From an uncultured Bacteroidales bacterium (lineage in GTDB: Bacteria > Bacteroidota > Bacteroidia > Bacteroidales > Muribaculaceae): DNA of 64,000 nucleotides. The stretch spans positions 1-64,000 of the forward strand of contig CADAAI010000018.1 of assembly GCA_902785925.1 (NCBI GenBank), given 5' to 3'. Below, piece by piece: positions 1-7,806 of this stretch. The position numbers and the translations under genes were made by a program. Each line of letters starts with the position of its first letter. Position 1 is the first letter of the stretch. The notes under the pieces were generated by a model. It saw only the letters and a program-made list of their open reading frames with translations, made no database searches and was not told the origin of the DNA.

Positions 1-363
1 ACCATCATCATCGATATAGACTGTGCGGAAATAGGTCTGGCAATACAGCAGCTCCTTGGGTTTGACAACAACCTCGGGCAAGTCATAAGTCGCGTCATCG
101 AGGACGATTTTGTTGCCTTTAATGTTGGCTACATCAATCGTGAGCGGCTTGTAAGCCACTTGAGACAGATGAATGGTTTTGTTTCCGCTTAAATCATCAA
201 ACCAACCATTGGCATCGGTGCTGGCGATGTATTTGCCATCGGGTGTGGTTGCCGCCACAAATGGAACAGGCAAGCCGTCATTGTCAAGCACCTGGACACG
301 TTGTGCACGCAGCGGCAATGCACATAACAACATCAATGATAAAGAAATAAGAATGTTTTTCAT
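1..363 (-). CDS. Carboxypeptidase-like regulatory domain protein (N-terminal part)
   Basis: The reading frame starts at the ATG complement 361-363 and runs off the left edge, so only about 121 residues are visible. It opens with a signal peptide ending in an Ala-Gln junction (LPLRAQ). A compact beta domain follows, with the pattern of the carboxypeptidase-regulatory-like (CarbopepD_reg_2) plug extension: a VQVLDNDG start, GKYIASTDANG, a VAYKPLTI stretch, and LPEVVVKP at its end. This module usually precedes a TonB-dependent barrel or another exported domain, so the protein probably acts at the outer membrane. The missing C-terminus would decide which. A Bacteroidetes -7 box (TATCTTTG on the minus strand, 394-401) lies 30 bp upstream. 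Confidence 0.75.
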   Translation of the reverse strand, partial: MKNILISLSLMLLCALPLRAQRVQVLDNDGLPVPFVAATTPDGKYIASTDANGWFDDLSGNKTIHLSQVAYKPLTIDVANIKGNKIVLDDATYDLPEVVVKPKELLYCQTYFRTVYIDDDG

Positions 364-452
364 ATTTTGTTATTTGAATATTAATAATAATTGCAAAGAT
401 ACAAAACTTTGTCTTTTATTGATACTTTTTTCTCAAAAATAGGCAAAGAACT

Positions 453-485
453 AAAAAAGCCCCGATAAACATCGAGGCTTTTTAT
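453..485 (-). terminator. Rho-independent terminator after the phosphodiesterase gene
   Basis: A stem of AAAAGCC..CGAT with an AAAC loop and ATCGaGGCTTTT lies just beyond the stop of the gene that ends at 503. It is A-rich on one side and T-rich on the other, so it can work in either direction. Confidence 0.7.
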
Positions 486-502
486 ATAGAGTAAAAATGT
501 TT

Positions 503-1714
503 TTAGAATTGTGGTGGTGCGACCTTTAGCATGTCGCCCACTTCCTGTAGACTGCCGTCGTTAGGCTCGGGAGTAACGCCAAGCAGGTGGGCGAGCAGGG
601 AATAGATGCAAACGTTGCGGAAAGTGCCAGGCTTAGCATATCCCACTTTGAAGTCGGGGCCAATGGCACGGAAACCGACGAGCATATCGCTCATTGTTGG
701 GTCCCATCCATGGTTGCCGTTAATCACCTTGGTGTTGTTGCGGAAGCTCCATCCCACGTCGGGGAGGACAACCACGTCACCCATGTTCTTGTTGTTGCCA
801 TAGTGCAGATACTCGGGAAGTTCTCCCTTCTTCCATGCGCGGATGTGGTCGACGCCCTGCAGCGCGTTGATGACAGAGTCGGCATACTCGGGCTTGGTAG
901 TGTAGACGAGAGCCGGGCTGTCGCCGTCGATGCGCTCGGCCCACTCCTTTTTAATATATTTGTCGCTGGGCACCACTCGCACTTCGCTCATCCATGTCAT
1001 GCCATGGTCGCCAGTGATGATGAGGTTCACCTTGTTGCCAATCTCGGGCAGAGCCTTGATGCGTACCCACAAGGTCCACAGCAGTGAGTCCATGCCCTCG
1101 GCCACTCGGCGAGTCTTCTTGGTGATGGGACCATAGCTGTGAGCGGTGTGATCGGGCTCCTCAAAGTAGCACATTACCAGGTGTGGACGCTTCTCCTCGG
1201 GCATACTCAGCAACTCGATAACACGGTTCACACGTTCTTGAGGCTTGAGCAGTGGCCTCTTGGCATAGTCCTGCCAATAGGTGGGATATTCACCTTTTAT
1301 CTTAACGTCGCTTCCTACCCAGTAGACTGTGGCGGTCTTCACGCCCTGACGCTTAGCAGTGAGCCAAATGGGGTCGCCACCGTAGTGCTTGCCCTTGCGT
1401 GCCTCTTCACTACCTATTTTATATTTACCGCCATCATCAGTTCTGAAGGTGTTGGCAATAATGCCGTGATGATCGGGGTAAAGTCCTGTAGCCAGAGTGT
1501 AGTGGTTGGGGAACGTCTTGGTGGGGAACGAAGGCTGCATAACCGCTTTCACGCCCTCACGCGCCAGTCGGTCGAAGAAAGGCATGTCGAAGCTCTCGGC
1601 GTAGTCCCAACGCAGTCCGTCGCACGAAACTATCACTGTGTAGGTGTCATTACCCGCTGCCCAGGCAGCAATCGCCAGCATTGAAGCCAGCATCAGGTTG
1701 AGAAGTCGTTTCAT
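503..1714 (-). CDS. Ectonucleotide pyrophosphatase/phosphodiesterase (alkaline phosphatase superfamily)
   Basis: This is a secreted phosphodiesterase of the NPP family, which hydrolyses nucleotide pyrophosphate or phosphodiester bonds using two zinc ions. A signal peptide (residues 1-20) is followed by the first metal aspartate in CDGLRWD (about D32) and the nucleophile threonine in PTKTFPNHY (about T67). The other metal-binding motifs PDHTAHSYGP, ITGDHGM and NGNHGWD are all present, so the site looks intact. The length of about 403 residues is normal for bacterial members. I chose the second ATG (1714) because it begins directly with the signal peptide; an in-frame ATG at 1729 would add five residues. 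The natural substrate cannot be told from sequence. A -7 box (TATCTTTG, complement 1749-1756) lies just upstream. Confidence 0.88.
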   Translation of the reverse strand: MKRLLNLMLASMLAIAAWAAGNDTYTVIVSCDGLRWDYAESFDMPFFDRLAREGVKAVMQPSFPTKTFPNHYTLATGLYPDHHGIIANTFRTDDGGKYKIGSEEARKGKHYGGDPIWLTAKRQGVKTATVYWVGSDVKIKGEYPTYWQDYAKRPLLKPQERVNRVIELLSMPEEKRPHLVMCYFEEPDHTAHSYGPITKKTRRVAEGMDSLLWTLWVRIKALPEIGNKVNLIITGDHGMTWMSEVRVVPSDKYIKKEWAERIDGDSPALVYTTKPEYADSVINALQGVDHIRAWKKGELPEYLHYGNNKNMGDVVVLPDVGWSFRNNTKVINGNHGWDPTMSDMLVGFRAIGPDFKVGYAKPGTFRNVCIYSLLAHLLGVTPEPNDGSLQEVGDMLKVAPPQF

Positions 1715-1819
1715 AGTTGTAGTAATCAATATTAAAATAAATGATGTGCAAAGATAGGAAAAAGTTATCAGTTTTTAGTTGTTAGTTATTAGTTTTTTCT
1801 AAGATTAACATTATCTGTA

Positions 1820-1872
1820 ATGTCCTCTCACAAAGTTGCACCTCACGGTGCCGCAAAGCCGCGCAAGCGCGG
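1820..1872. repeat. Partial copy of the hairpin-module repeat
   Basis: These 53 bp match the right half of the two longer copies at 1892-2027 and 2554-2690, starting at ATGTCCTCTC and ending at the CCGCGC-AA-GCGCGG mini-hairpin. The left half is missing. Confidence 0.8.
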
Positions 1873-1891
1873 AAATATAACCAATCCTCAA

Positions 1892-2027
1892 GAAAAAATC
1901 CAGCGTAAGCTGGCTTTGTGACGAACACTGTTCGCAGCTTTGTGAGATTATTTTTCCGTGTTGCTGGGAGATGTCCTCTCGCAAAGTTGCACCTGCCGGT
2001 GTCGCGAAGCCGCGCAAGCGCGGTTAT
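1892..2027. repeat. Hairpin-module intergenic repeat, left copy
   Basis: An approximately 136-bp unit made of tiny hairpins: CCAGC-GTAA-GCTGG (1900-1913), CGAACA-C-TGTTCG (1922-1934), GCACC-TGCC-GGTGt (1989-2002) and CCGCGC-AA-GCGCGG (2010-2023). Short CTTTGTG or GCAAAG words separate them. A copy of about 90 percent identity, in the same orientation, lies on the other side of the GxxExxY gene. Confidence 0.85.
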
Positions 2028-2043
2028 TATTTTTTAGAATTCT

Positions 2044-2508
2044 TCAAGAAAAAGCAACTAATCCAACGTTGTCTTCCATATTGATATTAGAATTTACTAT
2101 TTCCTCAAAATCAGTCAAAATACATGACTTTATTCCATATTTAGTTATGTAGGACACACCAAAGTTTATAATCAAACCATAATGCTTGCGCATTAATTTC
2201 ATATATGTAAGAATTTGTCGGATGTGTGACTTTTCAATTCTTGGTGTTGCTTTTAATTCAATGATAATCTTATCCTCGACAACCAAATCAGCGATAAGAT
2301 TTAATGTTAATGGTTGTCCTTTATAAAATGTTGGAATTTCTACTTGACTCTCAACATTAATTCCTCTAGATTTCAACTCTACAATTAAAGCCTTTTCGTA
2401 AAATTTCTCAATTAAATATGGACCGAGTTGCTTTTCAACAGTAATCGCTGCTTCTCTTATTTTATAATAAAGGGCAAGTCTTTCCTTATCGTCTATAAAG
2501 CCAGTCAT
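2044..2508 (-). CDS. GxxExxY family protein
   Basis: About 154 residues with the GxxExxY family pattern: a helical start (YKIREAAITVEKQLGP), then ELKSRGI, YKG, ADLVVEDKIIIELKA, a QILTYMKL helix and a LIINFGV strand. The core resembles a small PD-(D/E)xK nuclease-like fold, but the biochemical role of the family is unknown. In the signature segment (PYLIEKFYE) the first glycine is a tyrosine, while the Glu and Tyr are kept. I start at the internal ATG (2508) because a complete promoter lies 17 bp before it; a longer frame to 2568 would run into the repeat. The gene is framed by direct copies of a hairpin-rich repeat, which suggests that gene and repeat moved together or that the repeat recombined around it. 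Confidence 0.8.
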   Translation of the reverse strand: MTGFIDDKERLALYYKIREAAITVEKQLGPYLIEKFYEKALIVELKSRGINVESQVEIPTFYKGQPLTLNLIADLVVEDKIIIELKATPRIEKSHIRQILTYMKLMRKHYGLIINFGVSYITKYGIKSCILTDFEEIVNSNINMEDNVGLVAFS

Positions 2509-2524
2509 AGTGTTTTGTTTTATG

Positions 2525-2556
2525 CAAAGGTAATAATTCTCATTTATTTGAACAAA
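2525..2556 (-). promoter_or_regulatory. Promoter of the GxxExxY gene
   Basis: On the minus strand a TTTG (2553-2556) is followed after 20 bp by TACCTTTG (2525-2532), the Bacteroidetes -33/-7 pair. The -33 box sits exactly at the edge of the right-hand repeat copy. Transcription would start about 10 bp before the ATG, leaving almost no leader. Confidence 0.65.
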
Positions 2557-2690
2557 AAAATCCAGCATAAGCTGGCTTTGTGACGAACACTTTTCACAGC
2601 TTTGTGAGATTTCTTTTCCATGTTGCTGGGAGATGTCCTCTCACAAAGTTGCACCTGCCGGTGCCGCAAAGCCGCGCAAGCGCGGTTATT
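2554..2690. repeat. Hairpin-module intergenic repeat, right copy
   Basis: Direct copy of 1892-2027 with the same order of mini-hairpins. Most differences are single bases (for example GTAA to ATAA in the first loop, GTGTCGCGAAG to GTGCCGCAAAG). The GCACC-TGCC-GGTGC stem is perfect here. Confidence 0.85.
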
Positions 2691-2745
2691 TATTATCCAA
2701 TAAGAAGTGGAAAAAATGGCAAAATTCTTAAAAAGTGTTAAGAAG

Positions 2746-2778
2746 TTTGGAGAAATGGGATGCTTTGATATACCTTTG
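2746..2778 (+). promoter_or_regulatory. Promoter of the GntR/ABC operon
   Basis: TTTG (2746-2749) and TACCTTTG (2771-2778) are separated by 21 bp, matching the Bacteroidetes primary sigma factor pattern. The regulator's probable operator begins at 2780, over the transcription start. Confidence 0.75.
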
Positions 2779-2779
2779 C

Positions 2780-2803
2780 AGTGTACTAGTTAAGTAGTAC
2801 ACT
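2780..2803. promoter_or_regulatory. Probable operator for the YtrA-type GntR regulator
   Basis: AGTGTACTA, a 6-bp spacer (GTTAAG) and TAGTACACT form a perfect 9-bp inverted repeat directly after the -7 box. The AGTGTA...TACACT ends are like operators I recall for YtrA-subfamily repressors. Such a site would block transcription start, and the operon's own last gene encodes a regulator of this type, so autoregulation is the simplest reading. Confidence 0.75.
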
Positions 2804-2842
2804 AATAAAGTTATTTTTTAACCATCAAAATATATCAGTATT

Positions 2843-3688
2843 ATGTTATCCATCAACGATTTAACATTCAGTTACAACAAACACGTTGGAGATTTGTTTC
2901 ATAATCTCTCGTTTGAGTTGAATGCAGGCAACGTTTACGGTTTGCTAGGGAAAAATGGTTCGGGCAAAACCACCCTTATTAATTTAATGTGTGGCCTGCT
3001 CACCCCCAAGAGTGGCAATGTGACACTCGACGACGAGAATGTGCGTGCCCGCCTTCCCAAAACTATGAGCGACATCTTCCTCGTGCCCGAGGAATTTGAT
3101 CTGCCCAATCTCTCCTTAAAGCGCTATGCTAGTATCAATGCCCCGTTCTACCCCAATTTCTCGATGGACGACATGCAGCGCTACCTCGACATCTTCGATA
3201 TGGGTGGCGACATTGATGTGAAACTCCACTCGCTGTCGATGGGACAAAAGAAGAAAGTGTTATTGGCATTCGCATTTGCCACTAACACCCGCGTGCTCAT
3301 AATGGATGAGCCCACCAATGGCCTAGACATCCCAAGCAAGAGCCAGTTCCGCAAGTTGGTCACCACAGGCATGACCGACGACAAGATGATGCTCATCTCT
3401 ACCCACCAGGTGCGTGACATAAGCGAGATCCTCGACCATGTGACAATCCTCGACCAGAGTAAAGTGTTGCTCAACGCTTCCATTGCCGATGTGACAAGCC
3501 GCCTGGCATTCCGCCCCATGCGCGAAGGCGACCAGCCACTCTTCACGCAGCCTAGTGTGATGGGGTCGCTCGTGGTCGTTCCCGCTGACCCCGACGAGGA
3601 GACTGCCGTTGACCTGGAGATGCTCTTCAACGCCACTCTTCAAAATCCCGATGCTATCAACCAATTGTTTAACGCCCCCAAAGCTTAG
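2843..3688 (+). CDS. ABC transporter ATP-binding protein (YtrB/CcmA type)
   Basis: This is the 281-residue nucleotide-binding subunit of an ABC-2 type transporter. Walker A is GKNGSGKTT (about residues 37-45), the signature is LSMGQ, Walker B with the catalytic Glu is VLIMDEPTNGLD, and the switch histidine is in ISTHQ. The C-terminal extension after about residue 215 is poorly conserved. It is first in an operon with a permease and a GntR regulator, the usual make-up of ytr-like systems that respond to cell-envelope stress or antibiotics. The substrate is unknown. The final stop codon lies at the left end of a large inverted repeat (3687-3865), so the C-terminus may have been cut by an insertion. 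Confidence 0.9.
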   Translation: MLSINDLTFSYNKHVGDLFHNLSFELNAGNVYGLLGKNGSGKTTLINLMCGLLTPKSGNVTLDDENVRARLPKTMSDIFLVPEEFDLPNLSLKRYASINAPFYPNFSMDDMQRYLDIFDMGGDIDVKLHSLSMGQKKKVLLAFAFATNTRVLIMDEPTNGLDIPSKSQFRKLVTTGMTDDKMMLISTHQVRDISEILDHVTILDQSKVLLNASIADVTSRLAFRPMREGDQPLFTQPSVMGSLVVVPADPDEETAVDLEMLFNATLQNPDAINQLFNAPKA

Positions 3689-3865
3689 GGTGGGTTCTAA
3701 AAATTAAGAATAAGTAAAAAAGTGTGTTGGCTGTATTTTGTTTTATGCTGGCATCTTTTTACTTAAATTCTTGAAATGTAGCCCACTACTATTCTTCAAA
3801 TTTAAACAAAAATCTCCTCAACATAAAATCAAAATACATCTCAATTAATTTTTAAAACCCACCCT
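3687..3865. repeat. 179-bp nested inverted repeat, MITE-like
   Basis: The outer arms are 21 bp: 3687-3707 (starts AGGGTGGGTTCTAA) and 3845-3865 (ends AAAACCCACCCT), with one mismatch. Inside lies a second, imperfect pair (AAGAATAAGTAAAAA at 3706-3720 against TTTTTACTTAAATTCTT at 3756-3772). The element fills the whole gap between the ATPase stop and the permease and codes for nothing visible. No target-site duplication is obvious. Confidence 0.7.
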
Positions 3866-3876
3866 CGAACACAACT

Positions 3877-4713
3877 ATGAATACCGTCAGTCAAACTTTT
3901 AATTGGAATCGCTTCGTTGCCGCACTCAAGAAAGAAGTGGTAGAGAACAACCGAACACTGCTTTTCTCAATTATCGCCATCTATGGTATATTGGCATTAA
4001 TAATGATTTTAGGCAACCTTGCCTCGGGGGATAGCCCATCTCGCCCCGAACAGATGTTGCGCTACACAGTTGTATATTTAGTATTCAGTTTTAGTAGCAT
4101 CTTTTTTGCTTCTCTAGCATTCCGTGGCTTAAAATCCAAAAATGGCCGCACCGAACTTCTTACCTCACCATCATCAACATTTGAGAAGTTTCTGGTCAAT
4201 GCCACGATCTATGTACTGGGATTTATCATTGTTTTCCCCATCTGTGCTCAGCTCGCCGACCTCACTCGCATTGCCGTGTTGTGGCCTTGGTTGGGCAGCG
4301 AAAGCGTGCCTGGTCCAATCAACTTCTTGACAACTATCCACAATTTTGCATTCCAGCAAGATTTTTGGTCCTTTAAAGTCAACTCATGGCTTGAAGCGTC
4401 CCTATGGATTGGGCTGCTTGCAGCACCTGGACTATACTTCCTGGGAAGCATCCTTTGGCCCAAACTATCATTCCTCAAAACTTTTGCTGCTGTCTATGTG
4501 ATTGAAACAGTTTTCAGCATCATAGCCATGATATGCGTGTTTGTATTCAGCGACATGAAAAGCTTTGGATTGTGGGTTTTGGACCTCTTCAAGGGAGGCA
4601 ATGTAATGATGATATTAGCCATATTCACGGCAATTCAACTTATTGTTTACTGGGCTCTGTCGTGGATACTGTTTAAGCGCAAAGATGTTGTTTCATTAAA
4701 ATGGTGGAAATAA
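3877..4713 (+). CDS. ABC transporter permease (ABC-2 type)
   Basis: A 278-residue inner-membrane protein with about six hydrophobic segments: near residues 28-47 (LLFSIIAIYGILALIMIL), 65-83, 110-128, 170-190, 200-222 and 240-265. It ends in a basic cytoplasmic tail. It has no recognisable catalytic motif and is placed as the membrane partner of the ATPase upstream. The regulator follows after only 3 bp, so the three are almost certainly one transcript. The spacing to the ATPase (188 bp) is unusually long for this family and is explained by the inverted-repeat element between them. Confidence 0.82.
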   Translation: MNTVSQTFNWNRFVAALKKEVVENNRTLLFSIIAIYGILALIMILGNLASGDSPSRPEQMLRYTVVYLVFSFSSIFFASLAFRGLKSKNGRTELLTSPSSTFEKFLVNATIYVLGFIIVFPICAQLADLTRIAVLWPWLGSESVPGPINFLTTIHNFAFQQDFWSFKVNSWLEASLWIGLLAAPGLYFLGSILWPKLSFLKTFAAVYVIETVFSIIAMICVFVFSDMKSFGLWVLDLFKGGNVMMILAIFTAIQLIVYWALSWILFKRKDVVSLKWWK

Positions 4714-4716
4714 GTT

Positions 4717-5079
4717 ATGAACTTCAAAGATAATAAAGCAATATATCTGCAAATTGCCGACCGCATTGGCGACCAGATTCTCTCGGGGACATTGACCACT
4801 GAGGGCAAGGTGCCCAGTGTGCGAGAGTTGGCGGCAGAGATTGAGGTAAACGCCAACACTGTGGCGCGAACCTATGAATACCTTCAGCAGTGTGGCGTGA
4901 TTTTCACTAAACGTGGACTGGGTTACTTTGTGTGCCCTGATGCCAGCGAGAAGATCATTGCTATGCGTCGCGAACAACTCATGCAAGGTGAGATGGACTA
5001 CTTCTTCAGACAGCTTAAGGCTGTGGGCATTACCCCTACCGAACTACAGGAGAAGTATCAAGAGTATCTAAAGTGTTAA
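4717..5079 (+). CDS. GntR family transcriptional regulator (YtrA subfamily)
   Basis: 120 residues. The winged helix (residues about 10-75) has the GntR pattern IYLQIADRIGDQILSG, VPSVRELAAEI, VNANTVARTYEYL and the wing RGLGYFV. It is followed by a short helical tail (about 45 residues) instead of a ligand-binding domain, which defines the YtrA subfamily. Such proteins repress their own ABC operon and are released by cell-wall stress or antibiotics. Here the gene is last in the operon and a perfect inverted repeat overlaps the operon promoter at 2780-2803. Confidence 0.9.
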   Translation: MNFKDNKAIYLQIADRIGDQILSGTLTTEGKVPSVRELAAEIEVNANTVARTYEYLQQCGVIFTKRGLGYFVCPDASEKIIAMRREQLMQGEMDYFFRQLKAVGITPTELQEKYQEYLKC

Positions 5080-5118
5080 CATATTTTTTGGTTTTTTGAC
5101 GGAATTTTTTGAAACATT

Positions 5119-5133
5119 TGGCACCAGTTTTGC
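5119..5133 (+). promoter_or_regulatory. Sigma-54-type (-24/-12) promoter of the TonB receptor gene
   Basis: TGGCAC (5119-5124), five bases, then TTGC (5130-5133): an exact match to the core of the RpoN promoter, including the GG and GC pairs. Transcription would start near 5145, about 24 bp before the ATG at 5169. It needs an enhancer-binding activator, which is not encoded nearby. Confidence 0.6.
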
Positions 5134-5168
5134 GTCTAATGAGCAGAAAAAGCAAAAAAATAGAGAAA

Positions 5169-7581
5169 ATGAAGAAATTTATCGCAATCCTATTGATGAC
5201 CGTTTGCACCCTGACTGCCATGGCGCAGCAATACAGTGTGCAATGCCAAGTGAACGACAGCGAGGGAGAAGGCATCCCGTTCGCCACGGTTTACATCTAC
5301 AACAGCAACGACACAACAACAGTGATTACTAGCGGCGTGAGTGATGCCTTTGGTAAGGTTGACCACAAGATCAACAAGGCCGGAAGCTACATGATGCGCC
5401 TGCAATTTGTGGGCATGACGCCACAAGACCGCAACTTTGAGGTTAGCGCCTCGGCACCAGTGGCACAGCTGGGCACCATCGTGCTGACGACCCAGTCGAC
5501 GATGCTCAAGGAAGTGGTGGTAGCCACTCAGCGCCAACTCGTGAAGACCGAGATTGACCGTCTCACCTACGACGTTCAGGCCGATGCCGACAGCAAGACC
5601 AGCAATGTGCTCGACATGCTCAAGAAGGTGCCAATGGTCACCGTTGATGGGCAGGACGAGATTCGCGTGAAGGGTACCACCTCGTTCAAGGTTTACCGCA
5701 ATGGTCATCCCGACCCCGCATTGGCCAGCATGAACATGAAGGAAATCCTCAAGGTGATTCCCGCGTCGATGATTAAAAAGATAGAGGTTATTACCGACCC
5801 AGGCGCAAAATATGACGCCGAGGGCACAAGCGCTATCCTCAATATCGTCATGGCCGATGGCAACGCTGGAAGCATGAATGGTGTGACCGGAACAATTGGT
5901 GCAGGTGTTGACAACACAGGCAGCCTCAATGGTAACGCCAACATCACCGCCCAGATGGGAAAGGTGGTGACAGCTATCAACTATGGCTACCAAAACAGGA
6001 ATCGACATGGCGGCCACACCCTCTCGGAGAGTGAACACACCTATACCAACTCAGGAAACAAATTATATAGCTTTAACGATTCGCGAGCCAGCGTGAACGT
6101 GCACTATGGTGATATCAGCGCCAGCTGGGAACCCGATACAACCAACCTGGTTTCGCTCTCGTTTGGCGGCTTCTACTACGACTACCGCGGTGACGGTGTG
6201 AACAACGCTCGCATGACCGACCGCGACGGCAACATCCTGTATAAATACACTACCAATGGTCATGCACCCAAGGGTGACTTCTATGACCTGCACGGGCGCC
6301 TCGACTATCAGCACAAGACACGTCATCCTGGTGAGATGCTCACTCTGAGCTACATGCTCTCGACCAACCACAATGGCAGCAAGACCATCTCAACCTTCAG
6401 CGACATGATCAACTGTCCATTCCCCTACACCGGACAAACCAACGACACTAAAGTTTGAGACAGGTCTGAAGTACATCAACCGCTTGAACAAGAGTGAGGC
6501 GACCTTTGAGTTCATGGGTATGCCCGAGATGGACAACATCACTCTGTTTAACCACCGCACTCATGTGGCAGCAGCCTATGTGAGCCACACCTTCAGCAAG
6601 GGCAATTGGACTACCCGCGAGGGTTTGCGATATGAGTATAGCCGCTTGAATGCCGAGTTCCCTGATGCTCCTCAGGACAACTACCACCGAAACCTGAACG
6701 ATTGGGTGCCTGACCTCAGCATTGAGTATAAGTTTGACTGGGCACACAGTCTCAAGCTCAACTATAGCACCAGCATTCATCGCCCAGGTATCAGCTACCT
6801 CAACCCAGCCATCGAGGAGAACCCAACTTCACGCTCCTATGGTAATCCTAACTTGAGCAGTTCACGCACTCATGGCATCACCTTGACCTATATGCAGATT
6901 GGTTCAAAACTGACATTTAGCTTGAGCCCAAGCATTTCGTTCAGCACCAACGAGATTACAGGCGTGCAATTTACCGAAGGCGACATCTTCGTCTCGACCT
7001 ACGCCAACACCCTGAAGACTCGCAGCATTGGTCTCAATGGATTCATGCAGTGGACTATAGGCCCCAAGACCAGCTTTGTGTTCAACGGCAATGTGTCGCA
7101 CAACCGCTACAAGAGCGATGAACTTGAACTTGAGAACAAGCGCTGGAGCTCATTCTGCTATGGCCAGCTCAACCAGCAGCTTCCCTGGAAACTGCGACTC
7201 AGCATCAGTGCCGGTGAATGGAGCGGAGGAATCAGTGGACTCTATGGATATTACACCGGTAACTGGTTCTACAACCTTGGTCTGCAACGCTCATTCCTCA
7301 AGGAGGACCGCTTGACAGTGCGCCTGAGCGCCGACCGCTTCTTCCACGGCAAGTACGCTTCGATGAAGAGCTACACCAATCAAGGTGACTACACCGGTTG
7401 GAACAAAAACAGCTTCATCATGCGCGGAGTCAAAATCAGCATCAGCTACCGCTTCGGCTCGCTCAAGGCACGCGTTAAGCAAACCGACAAGACCATCGAG
7501 AACGACGACCTCGTGGGTGGCAGCAAGCAAGGTGGAGGCCAAGGCGGCCAGCAAGGCGGGCAAGGCCAGATGGGCAATTAA
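5169..7581 (+). pseudogene. TonB-dependent receptor-like outer membrane protein, broken near 6450
   Basis: The first frame (5169-6458) has a signal peptide, a carboxypeptidase-regulatory-like beta domain (VNDSEGEGIPFATV), and a TonB plug (LTYDVQADADSKTSNVLDMLKKVPMV...IKKIEVITDPGAKYD). The start of a beta-barrel follows. It stops at 6456-6458. The barrel resumes in another frame at about 6451 (KFETGLKYINRL) and runs to 7581, ending in a Gly/Gln-rich tail. Together the parts make about 800 residues, close to the size of the outer-membrane beta-barrel (OMP_b-brl_3) family. The join looks like loss of a short segment with a frame change, not a single-base slip, because residues expected between the two strands seem missing. 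Codon use is the same on both sides, so the break is recent or a sequence error. Confidence 0.75.
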
Positions 7582-7683
7582 TATAATGCACAATTGAGAA
7601 TGCATAATGCCCTTATTCAATCTTAATTACCTGAAATCTATGTGACAAGAAACAATATTTAGGCTTCAAAACTTCATAATTTC

Positions 7684-7728
7684 AATGCAGTGGCAGGATG
7701 AGAATCCCTCCCACTGCATTTCTTTTTT
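7684..7728 (+). terminator. Terminator after the TonB receptor gene
   Basis: AATGCAGTGG (7684-7693) pairs perfectly with CCACTGCATT (7711-7720) across a 17-base loop, followed by TTCTTTTTT. Confidence 0.75.
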
Positions 7729-7756
7729 CCTAAATCTTGAAAAGGCCGTTTTAATA

Positions 7757-7788
7757 TTGTTTCGGTGGATGGGCATGTTGTTACTTTG
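7757..7788 (+). promoter_or_regulatory. Probable promoter of the terminase-like gene
   Basis: TTG (7757-7759), 21 bp, then TTACTTTG (7781-7788). The second position differs from the TAnnTTTG consensus, so this is weaker than the other promoters listed. Confidence 0.4.
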
Positions 7789-7806
7789 CGACAAAAAAGG
7801 AACGAC

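Noticed and set aside
1811-2017. Open frame of 68 codons on the minus strand within the hairpin repeats
   Set aside because: It lies wholly inside repeat DNA, has no ribosome-binding context and would encode only the repeat's mini-hairpins.
5190-6038. 282-codon antisense frame opposite the TonB receptor gene
   Set aside because: The plus strand has a signal peptide, plug motifs and a promoter. The antisense translation is His/Val-rich with no domain.
6440-6470. Programmed ribosomal frameshift in the TonB receptor gene
   Set aside because: There is no slippery heptamer followed by a stable pseudoknot or stem-loop, and residues appear to be missing at the join, which points to a deletion.
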